Below are positions 57,204 to 64,000 of a stretch of 64,000 bases of DNA, one piece after another. The position numbers and the translations under genes were made by a program. Origin of the DNA: Rossellomorea sp. BNER (GTDB lineage: Bacteria > Bacillota > Bacilli > Bacillales > Bacillaceae_B); NCBI GenBank assembly GCA_024213275.1, contig JANAVG010000002.1, positions 186,001-250,000 of the forward strand. The letters run 5' to 3'. The notes beneath the pieces are model-generated. The model did not search any database and was not told the origin of the DNA. It was given only the letters and a program-made list of their open reading frames with translations. Every line of letters starts with the position of its first letter. Position 1 is the stretch's first letter.

Positions 57204-58100
57204 ATGTCCTATATTATTGACCAAGCTAAATGGGTTGTTGATGATGAAATCGTCCAGAATTCAATCCTCGTGAAAGACAATCGTATCCAATCTCTCAGGA
57301 AGGACTTTCGGTATTACAACCATATACGAATGAATGTGTCACCTTTCCTCATGTCACCTGTGCACGTAATGGCTGATCTTCATTTTCCATTAATTCAAAA
57401 TCACTTAGAACAAAAGGAATACTATAAGAATACTTTCCTTTCTAAAGGCTGTACTACGTTTTTAACAACCTTCTCAATTACTTTCATATCACAATTTGAA
57501 CTTCAATTAAAAAAACTTAGAACCTCTCTCATCAATAGTCCAATCGATTATGTTATTGGGTTAGAATGTCCCGCACATCTACTGACATCAGAATTAATCC
57601 GTAAATGTAAAAAAAATAAAATCCCAGTCATCTTTCTGATTTGGGATACTGAAGGGGATTTGAGAAATATTCCTTGGGGCTGGGTTAAAGAGGCGTCATT
57701 TGGATACCCTATTACTTTTGCACCTAAATTTGTGACAAATATCGACACAAAGAAGAGGGAGAAAAGAATCAAATTTTGGGAAAATATGTTAGTGGAAGAA
57801 AGACTCCCTCATTTAATCGATGAAATCCCACAAAAAACGCCACTTTCCCTCATGATCCTGAAAAAACTTGGAATCTACCCGAAAAGAGGAAATTTTTTAG
57901 TTGGTGGAGAAGTTAGTTATAACCTTTATGAAATCGGGTCAAATCAAAATCTTGATGAAGAACCTACATTTCATTATGATATGAATAGGCTAATGCTGAC
58001 CGTTAATAAAGGAAAAGTGTTAAAGTTATACAATCAAATGTTTTTCCACCCTGGTGAAGGAGAAGAACTAATGATAAAAATACCAGGATTCTTTAAATAA
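57204..58100 (+). CDS. Unrecognised protein, possibly a decayed amidohydrolase-like fold
   Basis: 298 residues. The N-terminus (IDQAKWVVDDEIVQNSILV) resembles the small beta domain of cyclic amidohydrolases, followed by SPVHVMADLHFPL where such enzymes have a His-X-His metal site; here only one His remains. No other metal motif is clear, so activity is doubtful. ATG 57204 has GGGGGAG 8 bases upstream; ATG 57198 is too close. It sits alone between aroA and ypiA, with an F2 repeat on one side and an F3 repeat on the other, and B. subtilis has no such gene here as far as I recall. Confidence 0.6.
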   Translation: MSYIIDQAKWVVDDEIVQNSILVKDNRIQSLRKDFRYYNHIRMNVSPFLMSPVHVMADLHFPLIQNHLEQKEYYKNTFLSKGCTTFLTTFSITFISQFELQLKKLRTSLINSPIDYVIGLECPAHLLTSELIRKCKKNKIPVIFLIWDTEGDLRNIPWGWVKEASFGYPITFAPKFVTNIDTKKREKRIKFWENMLVEERLPHLIDEIPQKTPLSLMILKKLGIYPKRGNFLVGGEVSYNLYEIGSNQNLDEEPTFHYDMNRLMLTVNKGKVLKLYNQMFFHPGEGEELMIKIPGFFK

Positions 58101-58339
58101 GGCTCTTTTCAAAGATTGTTGTTTTATAAATAGATTTTGTGAAAGCAAACGATCTATAAAGAAGTTGTTGGAGTTGGGGCGGAAGGTGCGAGACTCCTGC
58201 GGGAGAAGCGGTACAGGTGAGACTAGGCGCAGAGCGCTAAAGGAGGCTCACCGCCCGCCCCGCGGAAATTGAGCAACCTTTCGCTGCAATCAACCACTAC
58301 TCTTTTTTGAAAATAGCAGCAAAGTTTACGAAAACAGCC
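58101..58339. mobile_element. F3 element (MITE-like), copy 2, with target-site duplication
   Basis: GGCTCTTTTCAAAGATTGTTG at the left (given in part) and the complement of AGTTTACGAAAACAGCC at the right are inverted ends. The interior has GAGACTCCTGCGGGA, ACAGGTGAGAC and GCTCACCGCCCGCCCCGC as in copy 1. TTAAATAA occurs directly on both sides (58093-58100 and 58340-58347), a perfect 8-bp direct repeat. 239 bp, no coding capacity. The left copy of the repeat contains the stop codon of the preceding gene. Confidence 0.75.
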
Positions 58340-58376
58340 TTAAATAAAAATGATGCATCAAAGAAAGGGATTTGTA

Positions 58377-59636
58377 ATGAATTATGTAGAAAAAATGATT
58401 TCAACTTTAGAAGAGGGAAATTTAAAAGAAGCGGAGAAATATTATAAAAGAGTTAAAAGTCTAGGGACTGATGAAGATAAATTTTATTTAGCGGAAGAGC
58501 TTTATCATTTAGGTTTTTTAGAGGAAGCCAAAGAATTGTTCGAAGTCTTGTTAAAAAAATTCCCTCAAGAAGGGGAATTAGTTGTTCTACTAGCAGAAAC
58601 CCTCGTTGAAATGAATAACGAAGAAGAGGCAATGACACTGTTGTCAGGTCTTGATGAGGAAGATCCTGAATATCCGAGAGCGTTGCTATTATTAGCAGAT
58701 CTCTACCAAATGCAAGGGCTTTTCGAAGTCAGTGAACAAAAGCTCTTGAAAGCGAAATCAATTTTACCTCATGAACCTATCATTGATTTTGCATTAGGTG
58801 AGCTTTATTCTGAAACAGGCAGGTTTTTAGAAGCCTTACGTCACTATCAAGAGCTAATAAAAGCAGATATGAAAGAAGTGGCAGGTGTTCAAATTAACCA
58901 ACGAATTGCAGAGGCTTTAAGTGCAGGAGGGGCATTTGAAGAGGCGCTTATTCAATACGAAGAGGCTTTGGAAGATCATTTAGAAATTAATACCCTCTTC
59001 GGATACGCTTTTACCGCATTTCAAGCAGGCTTTTATAATAAGGCAATTGAAAAATTTATTGCAGTGAAGGAACTAGATCCAGATTATCATTCGGTCTATC
59101 TTCTTTTAGCTAAAGCGTACGAGAGAGAAGAGAATTTGGAAAACAGTCTTCAAACGATTAAAGAAGGTATAAAGCATGATGAGTATAATAAGGAAATGTA
59201 CTTCTTCGGAGGAAAGATTGCCTTAAAGATAGGGGATGAGAAAGAAGCGGAGAAATTATTAAGAGAATCATTAGCAATTGATCAGGGTTACTTAGATGCT
59301 GCTCTTACTTTAAATAAATTATTCCATAAACAAGAGCGTTTTGAAGATATGCTCGAAATTATTCATATAGTTCAAACTGAGGGGGAAGAGGACCCCCAAT
59401 TATATTGGGATTCAGCTGTTGCAAATCAAGGAGTAGAAAATTATAAGGATGCATTAAAACAGTACCAGCGTGCATATACTTTCTTTAAAGAACACCTAGA
59501 ATTTCTTAAAGAATATGGAGACTTCTTGGTTGAGGAAGGTCGTCATCAGGAGGCAATAGAAGTGTACCAGCAGCTTTTGAATAAACAACCGTCAAATGAT
59601 GAAGTATTATCCATATTAGAGAGACTTCAAGAATAA
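58377..59636 (+). CDS. ypiA: TPR-repeat protein YpiA
   Basis: 419 residues made almost entirely of about eleven helical TPR-like repeats, a protein-binding scaffold in the cytoplasm. In Listeria and B. subtilis YpiA works with ReoY and ReoM in controlling ClpCP degradation of MurA, hence peptidoglycan synthesis (literature knowledge). ATG 58377 follows AAAGGGA; the frame from 58350 lacks support. 45 bases before reoY. Confidence 0.9.
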   Translation: MNYVEKMISTLEEGNLKEAEKYYKRVKSLGTDEDKFYLAEELYHLGFLEEAKELFEVLLKKFPQEGELVVLLAETLVEMNNEEEAMTLLSGLDEEDPEYPRALLLLADLYQMQGLFEVSEQKLLKAKSILPHEPIIDFALGELYSETGRFLEALRHYQELIKADMKEVAGVQINQRIAEALSAGGAFEEALIQYEEALEDHLEINTLFGYAFTAFQAGFYNKAIEKFIAVKELDPDYHSVYLLLAKAYEREENLENSLQTIKEGIKHDEYNKEMYFFGGKIALKIGDEKEAEKLLRESLAIDQGYLDAALTLNKLFHKQERFEDMLEIIHIVQTEGEEDPQLYWDSAVANQGVENYKDALKQYQRAYTFFKEHLEFLKEYGDFLVEEGRHQEAIEVYQQLLNKQPSNDEVLSILERLQE

Positions 59637-59681
59637 ACAAACTAATAAATGAACGCCAATAAATACAGAGGAGGGAAAGAA

Positions 59682-60227
59682 ATGGCTACCCCTGTATCTG
59701 TCAACGAGAAGAAAGATTTTATTCGATGGTTTTTAAACCGTTACCAATTAAAAAGAAGAGAATGTGTTTGGATTCTTAACTATTTAATGAGTCACGATCA
59801 ATTGATGAAGAAGCTACATTTCGTTGAAGAGGCACAGTATTGCCCGCGTGGATTAGTGATGTCGACTCACTGTGTTGAAGATGTACCGTTCCGATTTTAT
59901 AAAGAAAATATCATGACAACAGATGCAGAAAAATCATTTCATGATATTCGATTAAACCGTGATGAGGATATTTATATTCAGTTAAACTTTAATAAAGCGA
60001 ATGCTTCCTATCAATACGCCGCAGTGTTAGAAGATAACCCTTTTATGCCAAAGTACCTTCAAATCAATGAAAAAGACCGCATTGTTGCAGAGCAGTTTTT
60101 AGAACATAGCATCGAATCATTTTATAAAGAAAAACTCCTAAAAGCCATTGATGAATCATTAGATCGCCAAGATAAAGATGAGTTTGAACGATTGGCAAAA
60201 AAATTAAGTGAGTTGCAAACAAAATAA
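59682..60227 (+). CDS. reoY: ReoY (YpiB), regulator of MurA degradation
   Basis: Cytosolic factor needed for ClpCP to degrade MurA, the first enzyme of peptidoglycan synthesis. 181 residues with the conserved [20 protein letters not shown] start and a C-terminal helical tail. The ATG at 59682 follows GAGGAGGG. Operon with ypiA, 45 bases upstream, which encodes its functional partner. Confidence 0.88.
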   Translation: MATPVSVNEKKDFIRWFLNRYQLKRRECVWILNYLMSHDQLMKKLHFVEEAQYCPRGLVMSTHCVEDVPFRFYKENIMTTDAEKSFHDIRLNRDEDIYIQLNFNKANASYQYAAVLEDNPFMPKYLQINEKDRIVAEQFLEHSIESFYKEKLLKAIDESLDRQDKDEFERLAKKLSELQTK

Positions 60228-60233
60228 TTATAA

Positions 60234-60361
60234 AAAGGGCTGTCCATTAAGGGGTCCGGAACCACAATGATTGTCGATATATAGAAGATATCCCTGAGGG
60301 TTTCTTCTACATATTGAAGTTGTGGTACCTGACTCCCTGTTTTTTGGACAGCCCCTTTTTT
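60234..60361 (+). repeat. F1 palindromic repeat after reoY
   Basis: GGGCTGTCCA (60237-60246) pairs with TGGACAGCCC (60345-60354), then seven T. The inner GGAACCACAA and TTGTGGTACC arms, and the central ATATATAGAAGA and TTCTTCTACATAT blocks, pair as in the copy at 26248. It starts 6 bases after the stop. Confidence 0.85.
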
Positions 60362-60481
60362 AGTGTTAAAAGAATCTTTATAATTTAGTCAATGGACCAA
60401 AGGCTAGTTTGCGTTCTCTTTCATCCGTTTTTGTTTCATTACCTACGTACCCTTATTTTTCTTTTTTGTGTTGGAATGAAA

Positions 60482-60490
60482 TGGTATGAT
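60482..60490 (+). promoter_or_regulatory. Putative ypiF promoter
   Basis: TGGTATGAT is an extended -10, 34 bases before ypiF; no clear -35. Confidence 0.4.
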
Positions 60491-60523
60491 AGACAATGAA
60501 ATAGAATGAAAGGGTTGAACCAT

Positions 60524-60982
60524 ATGAATTGGAATGCTAAAGATATTGAAATGTATTTAAAAGAGAAACAATATATAGACACGGCTGTTGTACCATTATT
60601 ACCAGTTGATTTTGATGATGGGATGAAGCGTGCAGCTGCACAAGGAGAATTTATCACCTTATTAACTTCTCACTTAGAACATCAGTTCAAAGGAAGGATT
60701 CTATTGTATCCACCGTTTACATATTTGAAGGAAAATAGTGGTAGTTCTGATGCTGAAAGGCTATTAAATTGGACAAACCGTATTAAGGAGAATGAGACAA
60801 AATATGTTTTTTATTTAACTTCTGATAGTGATTGGAAGAAACAAGGAGATACTATAGAGGATTCTCTTATTTGGATTCCATCAATTCCGTTAGAAAATTT
60901 GGATGAGCAGTACAAACATTCCATTATGGAAGACCAAGTTAAACAATTATTGAATGTTATAGTACAAAAATGGCAAATGTAA
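60524..60982 (+). CDS. ypiF: YpiF (DUF2487 family)
   Basis: 152 residues, soluble, with WNAKDIEMYLKEKQYIDTAVVPLLP at the start (positions about 3-27). No catalytic motif is recognised. The size and the place before qcrA match YpiF of B. subtilis. ATG 60524 is preceded by GAAAGGG; an in-frame ATG at 60506 has no site. Confidence 0.82.
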   Translation: MNWNAKDIEMYLKEKQYIDTAVVPLLPVDFDDGMKRAAAQGEFITLLTSHLEHQFKGRILLYPPFTYLKENSGSSDAERLLNWTNRIKENETKYVFYLTSDSDWKKQGDTIEDSLIWIPSIPLENLDEQYKHSIMEDQVKQLLNVIVQKWQM

Positions 60983-61034
60983 TAGTAAAGGTAAAAAACG
61001 TCACATAGTTGCCATGTTTTAAATTGTTGGTATA

Positions 61035-61063
61035 TTGACCTTGGATAAAGATTAATATATCAT
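61035..61063 (+). promoter_or_regulatory. Promoter of qcrABC
   Basis: TTGACC, a 17-base spacer and TATCAT, 73 bases before qcrA. Both hexamers match the SigA consensus in 5 of 6 positions. Confidence 0.7.
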
Positions 61064-61135
61064 AGTTATGTCCTAGTTTTATATTTGTGCGAAAAATGTC
61101 CGTTGGACTTACCTTACGATAGAGGGGGGAAAAGG

Positions 61136-61645
61136 ATGAGCAAACAACGTGTATCAAGACGTCAATTCCTTAACTATACGCTTACTGGTGTAGGCGGTTT
61201 CATGGCTGCTGGAATGCTGATGCCGATGGTTCGATTTGCAGTAGATCCAATGTTGAAAGCGGAAGCTAGCGGAAAATTTAGAGCAACTAAACAAAAAGTA
61301 GCTGAATTAACAAACACACCTGTTCGTGTTGACTTTGAATACGAACAAAAAGATGCCTGGTACACATCAACGGTTACACATACTGCTTGGGTGTTCAAGA
61401 ACAAAGAAGGGGAAATAGTTGCCCTTTCTCCTGTATGTAAGCACTTAGGTTGTACTGTAAACTGGAATGGAGACAAGAACAATGAAAATATGTTCTATTG
61501 TCCATGCCATGGTGGTTTATATCACAAGAATGGTAAAAATGTACCTGGAACACCACCACTTGGTCCATTGGATTCATATCCAACAAAAGAAAAAGATGGA
61601 ATTCTTTACTTGGGCCAACCAGAACCAAATAAATACGTTAAGTAA
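61136..61645 (+). CDS. qcrA: Menaquinol:cytochrome c reductase Rieske subunit
   Basis: Iron-sulfur subunit of the bc-type complex. A twin-arginine-like start (SRRQFLN) precedes one membrane helix (about 15-35). The Rieske motifs CKHLGC (Cys101, His103, disulfide Cys106) and CPCHGG (Cys122, disulfide Cys124, His125) are complete. 169 residues. ATG 61136 follows AGAGGGGGG; the frame from 61085 is unsupported. Confidence 0.96.
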   Translation: MSKQRVSRRQFLNYTLTGVGGFMAAGMLMPMVRFAVDPMLKAEASGKFRATKQKVAELTNTPVRVDFEYEQKDAWYTSTVTHTAWVFKNKEGEIVALSPVCKHLGCTVNWNGDKNNENMFYCPCHGGLYHKNGKNVPGTPPLGPLDSYPTKEKDGILYLGQPEPNKYVK

Positions 61646-61658
61646 GGGGGCGTAATCA

Positions 61659-62336
61659 GTGCTAAACAAAATCTATGATTGGGTTGACGAGCGTTTGGAC
61701 ATTACGCCTATGTGGCGCGACATTGCGGACCATGAAGTTCCTGAACACGTAAACCCTGCGCATCATTTCTCTGCGTTCGTTTACTGTTTTGGAGGTCTTA
61801 CATTCTTCATAACCGTAATTCAAATATTATCTGGTATGTTCTTAACAATGTACTATGTTCCAGATATTAAAAACGCTTGGGAATCTGTCTATTACTTGCA
61901 AAATGAAGTCGCATTTGGACAAATTGTCCGTGGTATGCACCATTGGGGAGCAAGCTTGGTAATTGTAATGATGTTCTTACATACATTGCGTGTATTCTTC
62001 CAAGGAGCATACAAAAAACCTCGTGAATTAAACTGGGTTGTTGGAGTATTAATCTTCTTCGTTATGCTTGGTCTAGGTTTCACAGGTTATTTACTACCTT
62101 GGGATATGAAAGCGCTATTCGCTACTAAAGTAGGTTTAGAGATCGCTGGAGCAACACCATTTATTGGTGAACAGGTGAAAATCCTCCTTGCAGGAGATGC
62201 TGACATTGTTGGTGCACAAACACTGACTCGTTTCTTTGCGATTCATGTGTTCTTCTTGCCTGCAGCACTTCTTGGCCTAATGGGAGCTCACTTTATTATG
62301 ATTCGTAAACAAGGTATTTCAGGTCCACTATAGGAT
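61659..62336 (+). CDS. qcrB: Menaquinol:cytochrome c reductase cytochrome b subunit
   Basis: Membrane cytochrome b6 of the complex with four helices. The heme-ligand His pairs lie in GMHHWGASLVIVMMFLHTLR and later in FFAIHVFFLPAALLGLMGAH. The N-terminal Cys seen in b6-type proteins is present at about residue 43. 224 residues plus stop, matching the 224 of B. subtilis. The start is GTG after AAGGGGG. Confidence 0.96.
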
Positions 62337-62393
62337 CTAGACGTTGAATATTCATGTTAGTTTTAGACCTTTACTACAAAGGAGGGGGACGCA

Positions 62394-63164
62394 ATGCATC
62401 GAGGAAAAGGGATGAAGTTCGTTGGTGATTCAAGAATACCAGCAGAACGTAAGCCGAATATTCCGAAAGACTATTCGGAATACCCTGGAAAAACAGAAGC
62501 TTTCTGGCCAAACTTCTTATTAAAAGAATGGTTGGTTGGAGCGGTATTCTTAATCGGTTACCTATGTTTAACGGTTGCTCATCCATCGCCGTTAGAACGT
62601 ATTGCCGATCCAACGGATACGGGATATATTCCATTACCTGACTGGTATTTCTTATTTCTTTATCAATTACTGAAGTATACCTACGCATCTGGACCTTATA
62701 ATGTTATAGGTGCATTTATTATTCCTGGTTTAGCATTTGGAGGATTGTTACTAGCTCCGTTTATTGACAGAGGGCCGCATCGTCGCCCGACAAAACGTCC
62801 ATTTGCAACTGGTTTCATGTTATTAGCTCTTGCGGGAACCATTTTCTTAACTTGGGAATCTGTTGCAACTCATGATTGGGAAGCAGCTGAACAACAAGGT
62901 AAAATTGTTGCAGAAGTTGAAATTGATAAGGCATCTGAAGGTTACAAACTCTATCAAGAAAACGGATGTATTAACTGTCATGGTGATACACTCCAAGGTG
63001 GAGGAGCTGCTCCACCACTAGTTGATTCAGGATTAAGTAAGGAAGAAATAGCAGAAATTGCCGTAAACGGTAAACCACCTGCTATGCCTGCTGGTTTATT
63101 TAAAGGTTCTGATGAAGAACTTGATAAGCTTGCAGATTTCGTTGCAAACTTAAAGAGTGAATAA
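62394..63164 (+). CDS. qcrC: Menaquinol:cytochrome c reductase subunit IV / cytochrome c fusion
   Basis: An N-terminal subunit-IV-like part with three membrane helices (about 45-65, 100-120, 137-157) and the quinol-site PDWYFLF motif, fused to a cytochrome c domain with the heme motif CINCH (Cys192, Cys195, His196) and the Met-ligand region PPAMPAGL. This fusion is typical of Bacillus. 256 residues. Heme attachment needs the ResABC products encoded at the other end of the window. Confidence 0.96.
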   Translation: MHRGKGMKFVGDSRIPAERKPNIPKDYSEYPGKTEAFWPNFLLKEWLVGAVFLIGYLCLTVAHPSPLERIADPTDTGYIPLPDWYFLFLYQLLKYTYASGPYNVIGAFIIPGLAFGGLLLAPFIDRGPHRRPTKRPFATGFMLLALAGTIFLTWESVATHDWEAAEQQGKIVAEVEIDKASEGYKLYQENGCINCHGDTLQGGGAAPPLVDSGLSKEEIAEIAVNGKPPAMPAGLFKGSDEELDKLADFVANLKSE

Positions 63165-63173
63165 TTCACATCT

Positions 63174-63206
63174 AAAGAGCCAACAATCTTGTTGGCTCTT
63201 TTTTTT
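63174..63206 (+). terminator. Terminator after qcrABC
   Basis: AAAGAGCCAACA pairs perfectly with TGTTGGCTCTTT around ATCT, followed by more T. Confidence 0.95.
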
Positions 63207-63248
63207 CTTATACCACATACATCTTCTATTCTAATTAGAGGTGAATCT

Positions 63249-63848
63249 ATGAATTTTATTTATCCTTTTTTAACAAATAAATCTTTTTTGTGGCTATTGC
63301 TGCTTGTAAACCTATTTGGTACAATTTATGGGTATATTTGGTATATGCCTCAACTTGAAATTACAAAAATTTATTTTCTTCCATTTGTTCCAGACAGTCC
63401 AACAGCTAGTTTGTTTTTTTGCTTTGTCTTAATCGCTTTTCTACTTGGGAAGAATTGGCCGATCTTTGAAGTATTAGCTATAATTACGCTATTTAAATAT
63501 GGAATCTGGGCTGTTGTCATGAATATCTTGACACTTATTGTGACGGGCTATCTGCCTTGGGAGGGTTACATGCTAATTGCTTCTCATTTAGCAATGGCCA
63601 TACAAGGGATTCTATATGCTCCATTTTACAGGGTGAAATGGTGGCATATTATCATTGCTGCGATATGGACTTTACATAATGATATTATTGATTACGTCTT
63701 TATGCAGTATCCGATATATTCTCAACTTAGTCTTTACATTAGTGAAATTGGGTATTTTACATATTGGCTAAGTATTCTTTCGATCTTTCTTGCTTTTGTG
63801 TGTTCAATCAAAGTAAAAAGACGCACTTTATTTTCATCATTCCAATAG
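63249..63848 (+). CDS. ypjA: YpjA, DUF1405 membrane protein
   Basis: 199 residues with about six membrane helices and aromatic-rich loops. Position after qcrC and size match YpjA. ATG 63249 follows AGAGGTGA; the longer open frame starts in the qcr terminator. Function unknown. Confidence 0.87.
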   Translation: MNFIYPFLTNKSFLWLLLLVNLFGTIYGYIWYMPQLEITKIYFLPFVPDSPTASLFFCFVLIAFLLGKNWPIFEVLAIITLFKYGIWAVVMNILTLIVTGYLPWEGYMLIASHLAMAIQGILYAPFYRVKWWHIIIAAIWTLHNDIIDYVFMQYPIYSQLSLYISEIGYFTYWLSILSIFLAFVCSIKVKRRTLFSSFQ

Positions 63849-63865
63849 GTATTTTTATTGGAAGT

Positions 63866-63898
63866 AGGTAGACCCAAAATAATTTAATAGGTCTACTC
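63866..63898 (+). terminator. Hairpin after ypjA
   Basis: GTAGACC pairs with GGTCTAC across an AT-rich loop of about 15 bases. There is no real T tract, so this is a weak call. Confidence 0.4.
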
Positions 63899-63946
63899 TT
63901 GTCCACCTCTTCATAGAATCTATTAGTAGTTTTAGGGGGGACAAGT

Positions 63947-64000
63947 ATGAAAATGAAAGGGACATCAATAATCATTGTCTTATTACTAATATTCTTTTGC
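63947..64000 (+). CDS. ypjB: Start of ypjB (sporulation protein), cut by window end
   Basis: Only 18 codons are visible (MKMKGTSIIIVLLLIFFC), a basic start and hydrophobic core like a signal peptide. A GGGGGG ribosome-binding site precedes the ATG. The name rests on position after ypjA. Confidence 0.6.
   Translation, partial: MKMKGTSIIIVLLLIFFC

Overview
The window is a continuous piece of a Bacillaceae chromosome (low GC, endospore former, aerobic). Gene content and order follow the B. subtilis rluB-to-ypjB region closely. Spore genes (spoIVA, sleB-ypeB, cotJABC, yphB, start of ypjB), menaquinone genes (hepS-menG-hepT), a menaquinol:cytochrome c reductase (qcrABC), cytochrome c biogenesis (resABC) and the bacillithiol enzyme ypdA all fit. 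Nearly every gene lies on the + strand. Exceptions are fer, the cotJ operon, ansA and the tiny ypzI. No tRNA, rRNA, prophage or CRISPR array was seen.

Layout: 0.2-9.2 kb rluB, resABCDE, sigX-rsiX. 10-12.4 kb an M23/LysM peptidase, an FMN riboswitch with ribU, and fer. 13.2-17 kb ypbB-recQ-ypbD-ypbE. 17.3-23.5 kb a PAP2/glycosyltransferase pair, ypbF, cotJABC, a CBS-domain protein, a membrane protein with a metallophosphoesterase, and mecB. 23.8-32 kb gudB, ypdA, ansA, prsW, sleB-ypeB, a frameshifted ypfA and ypfB. 32.3-44.8 kb cmk, plsC, the S1-domain protein, fni, ypzI, yphA-yphB-ypzH, der, gpsA, yphE, yphF, spoIVA and hbs. 45-49.3 kb folE-mtrB, hepS-menG-hepT and ndk. 49.5-56.8 kb cheR and the aromatic cluster aroC-aroB-aroH-hisC-tyrA-aroA, which lacks the trp genes found inside it in B. 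subtilis. 57.2-64 kb an unrecognised gene, ypiA-reoY, ypiF, qcrABC, ypjA and the start of ypjB.

The genes are mostly ordinary; the intergenic DNA is not. Three dispersed repeat families were recognised by eye. Family F1 (six copies) is a palindrome of about 70-125 bp that starts just after a stop codon and ends like an intrinsic terminator. Family F2 (six loci) is a foldable element ending in a GGCGCTTCCGCTTTTC-like sequence. One F2 locus is a tandem array of 125-bp units before ypbB, and another separates the FMN riboswitch from ribU. Family F3 (three copies and one solo end) has inverted ends; one copy has perfect 8-bp flanking direct repeats, like a MITE. Two genes too short for a 60-residue cut-off were recovered (ypfB, ypzI), together with a probable 65-codon ORF after spoIVA that lacks a standard start codon.

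Functionally, resABC builds cytochrome c and resDE senses low oxygen. The qcr genes and menaquinone genes supply the chain that needs them. The mtrB gene encodes the tryptophan-sensing TRAP protein, although no trp gene is present here. YpiA and ReoY act with ClpCP in cell-wall control. No wholly new protein system was found; the repeat families are the best candidates for undescribed biology.
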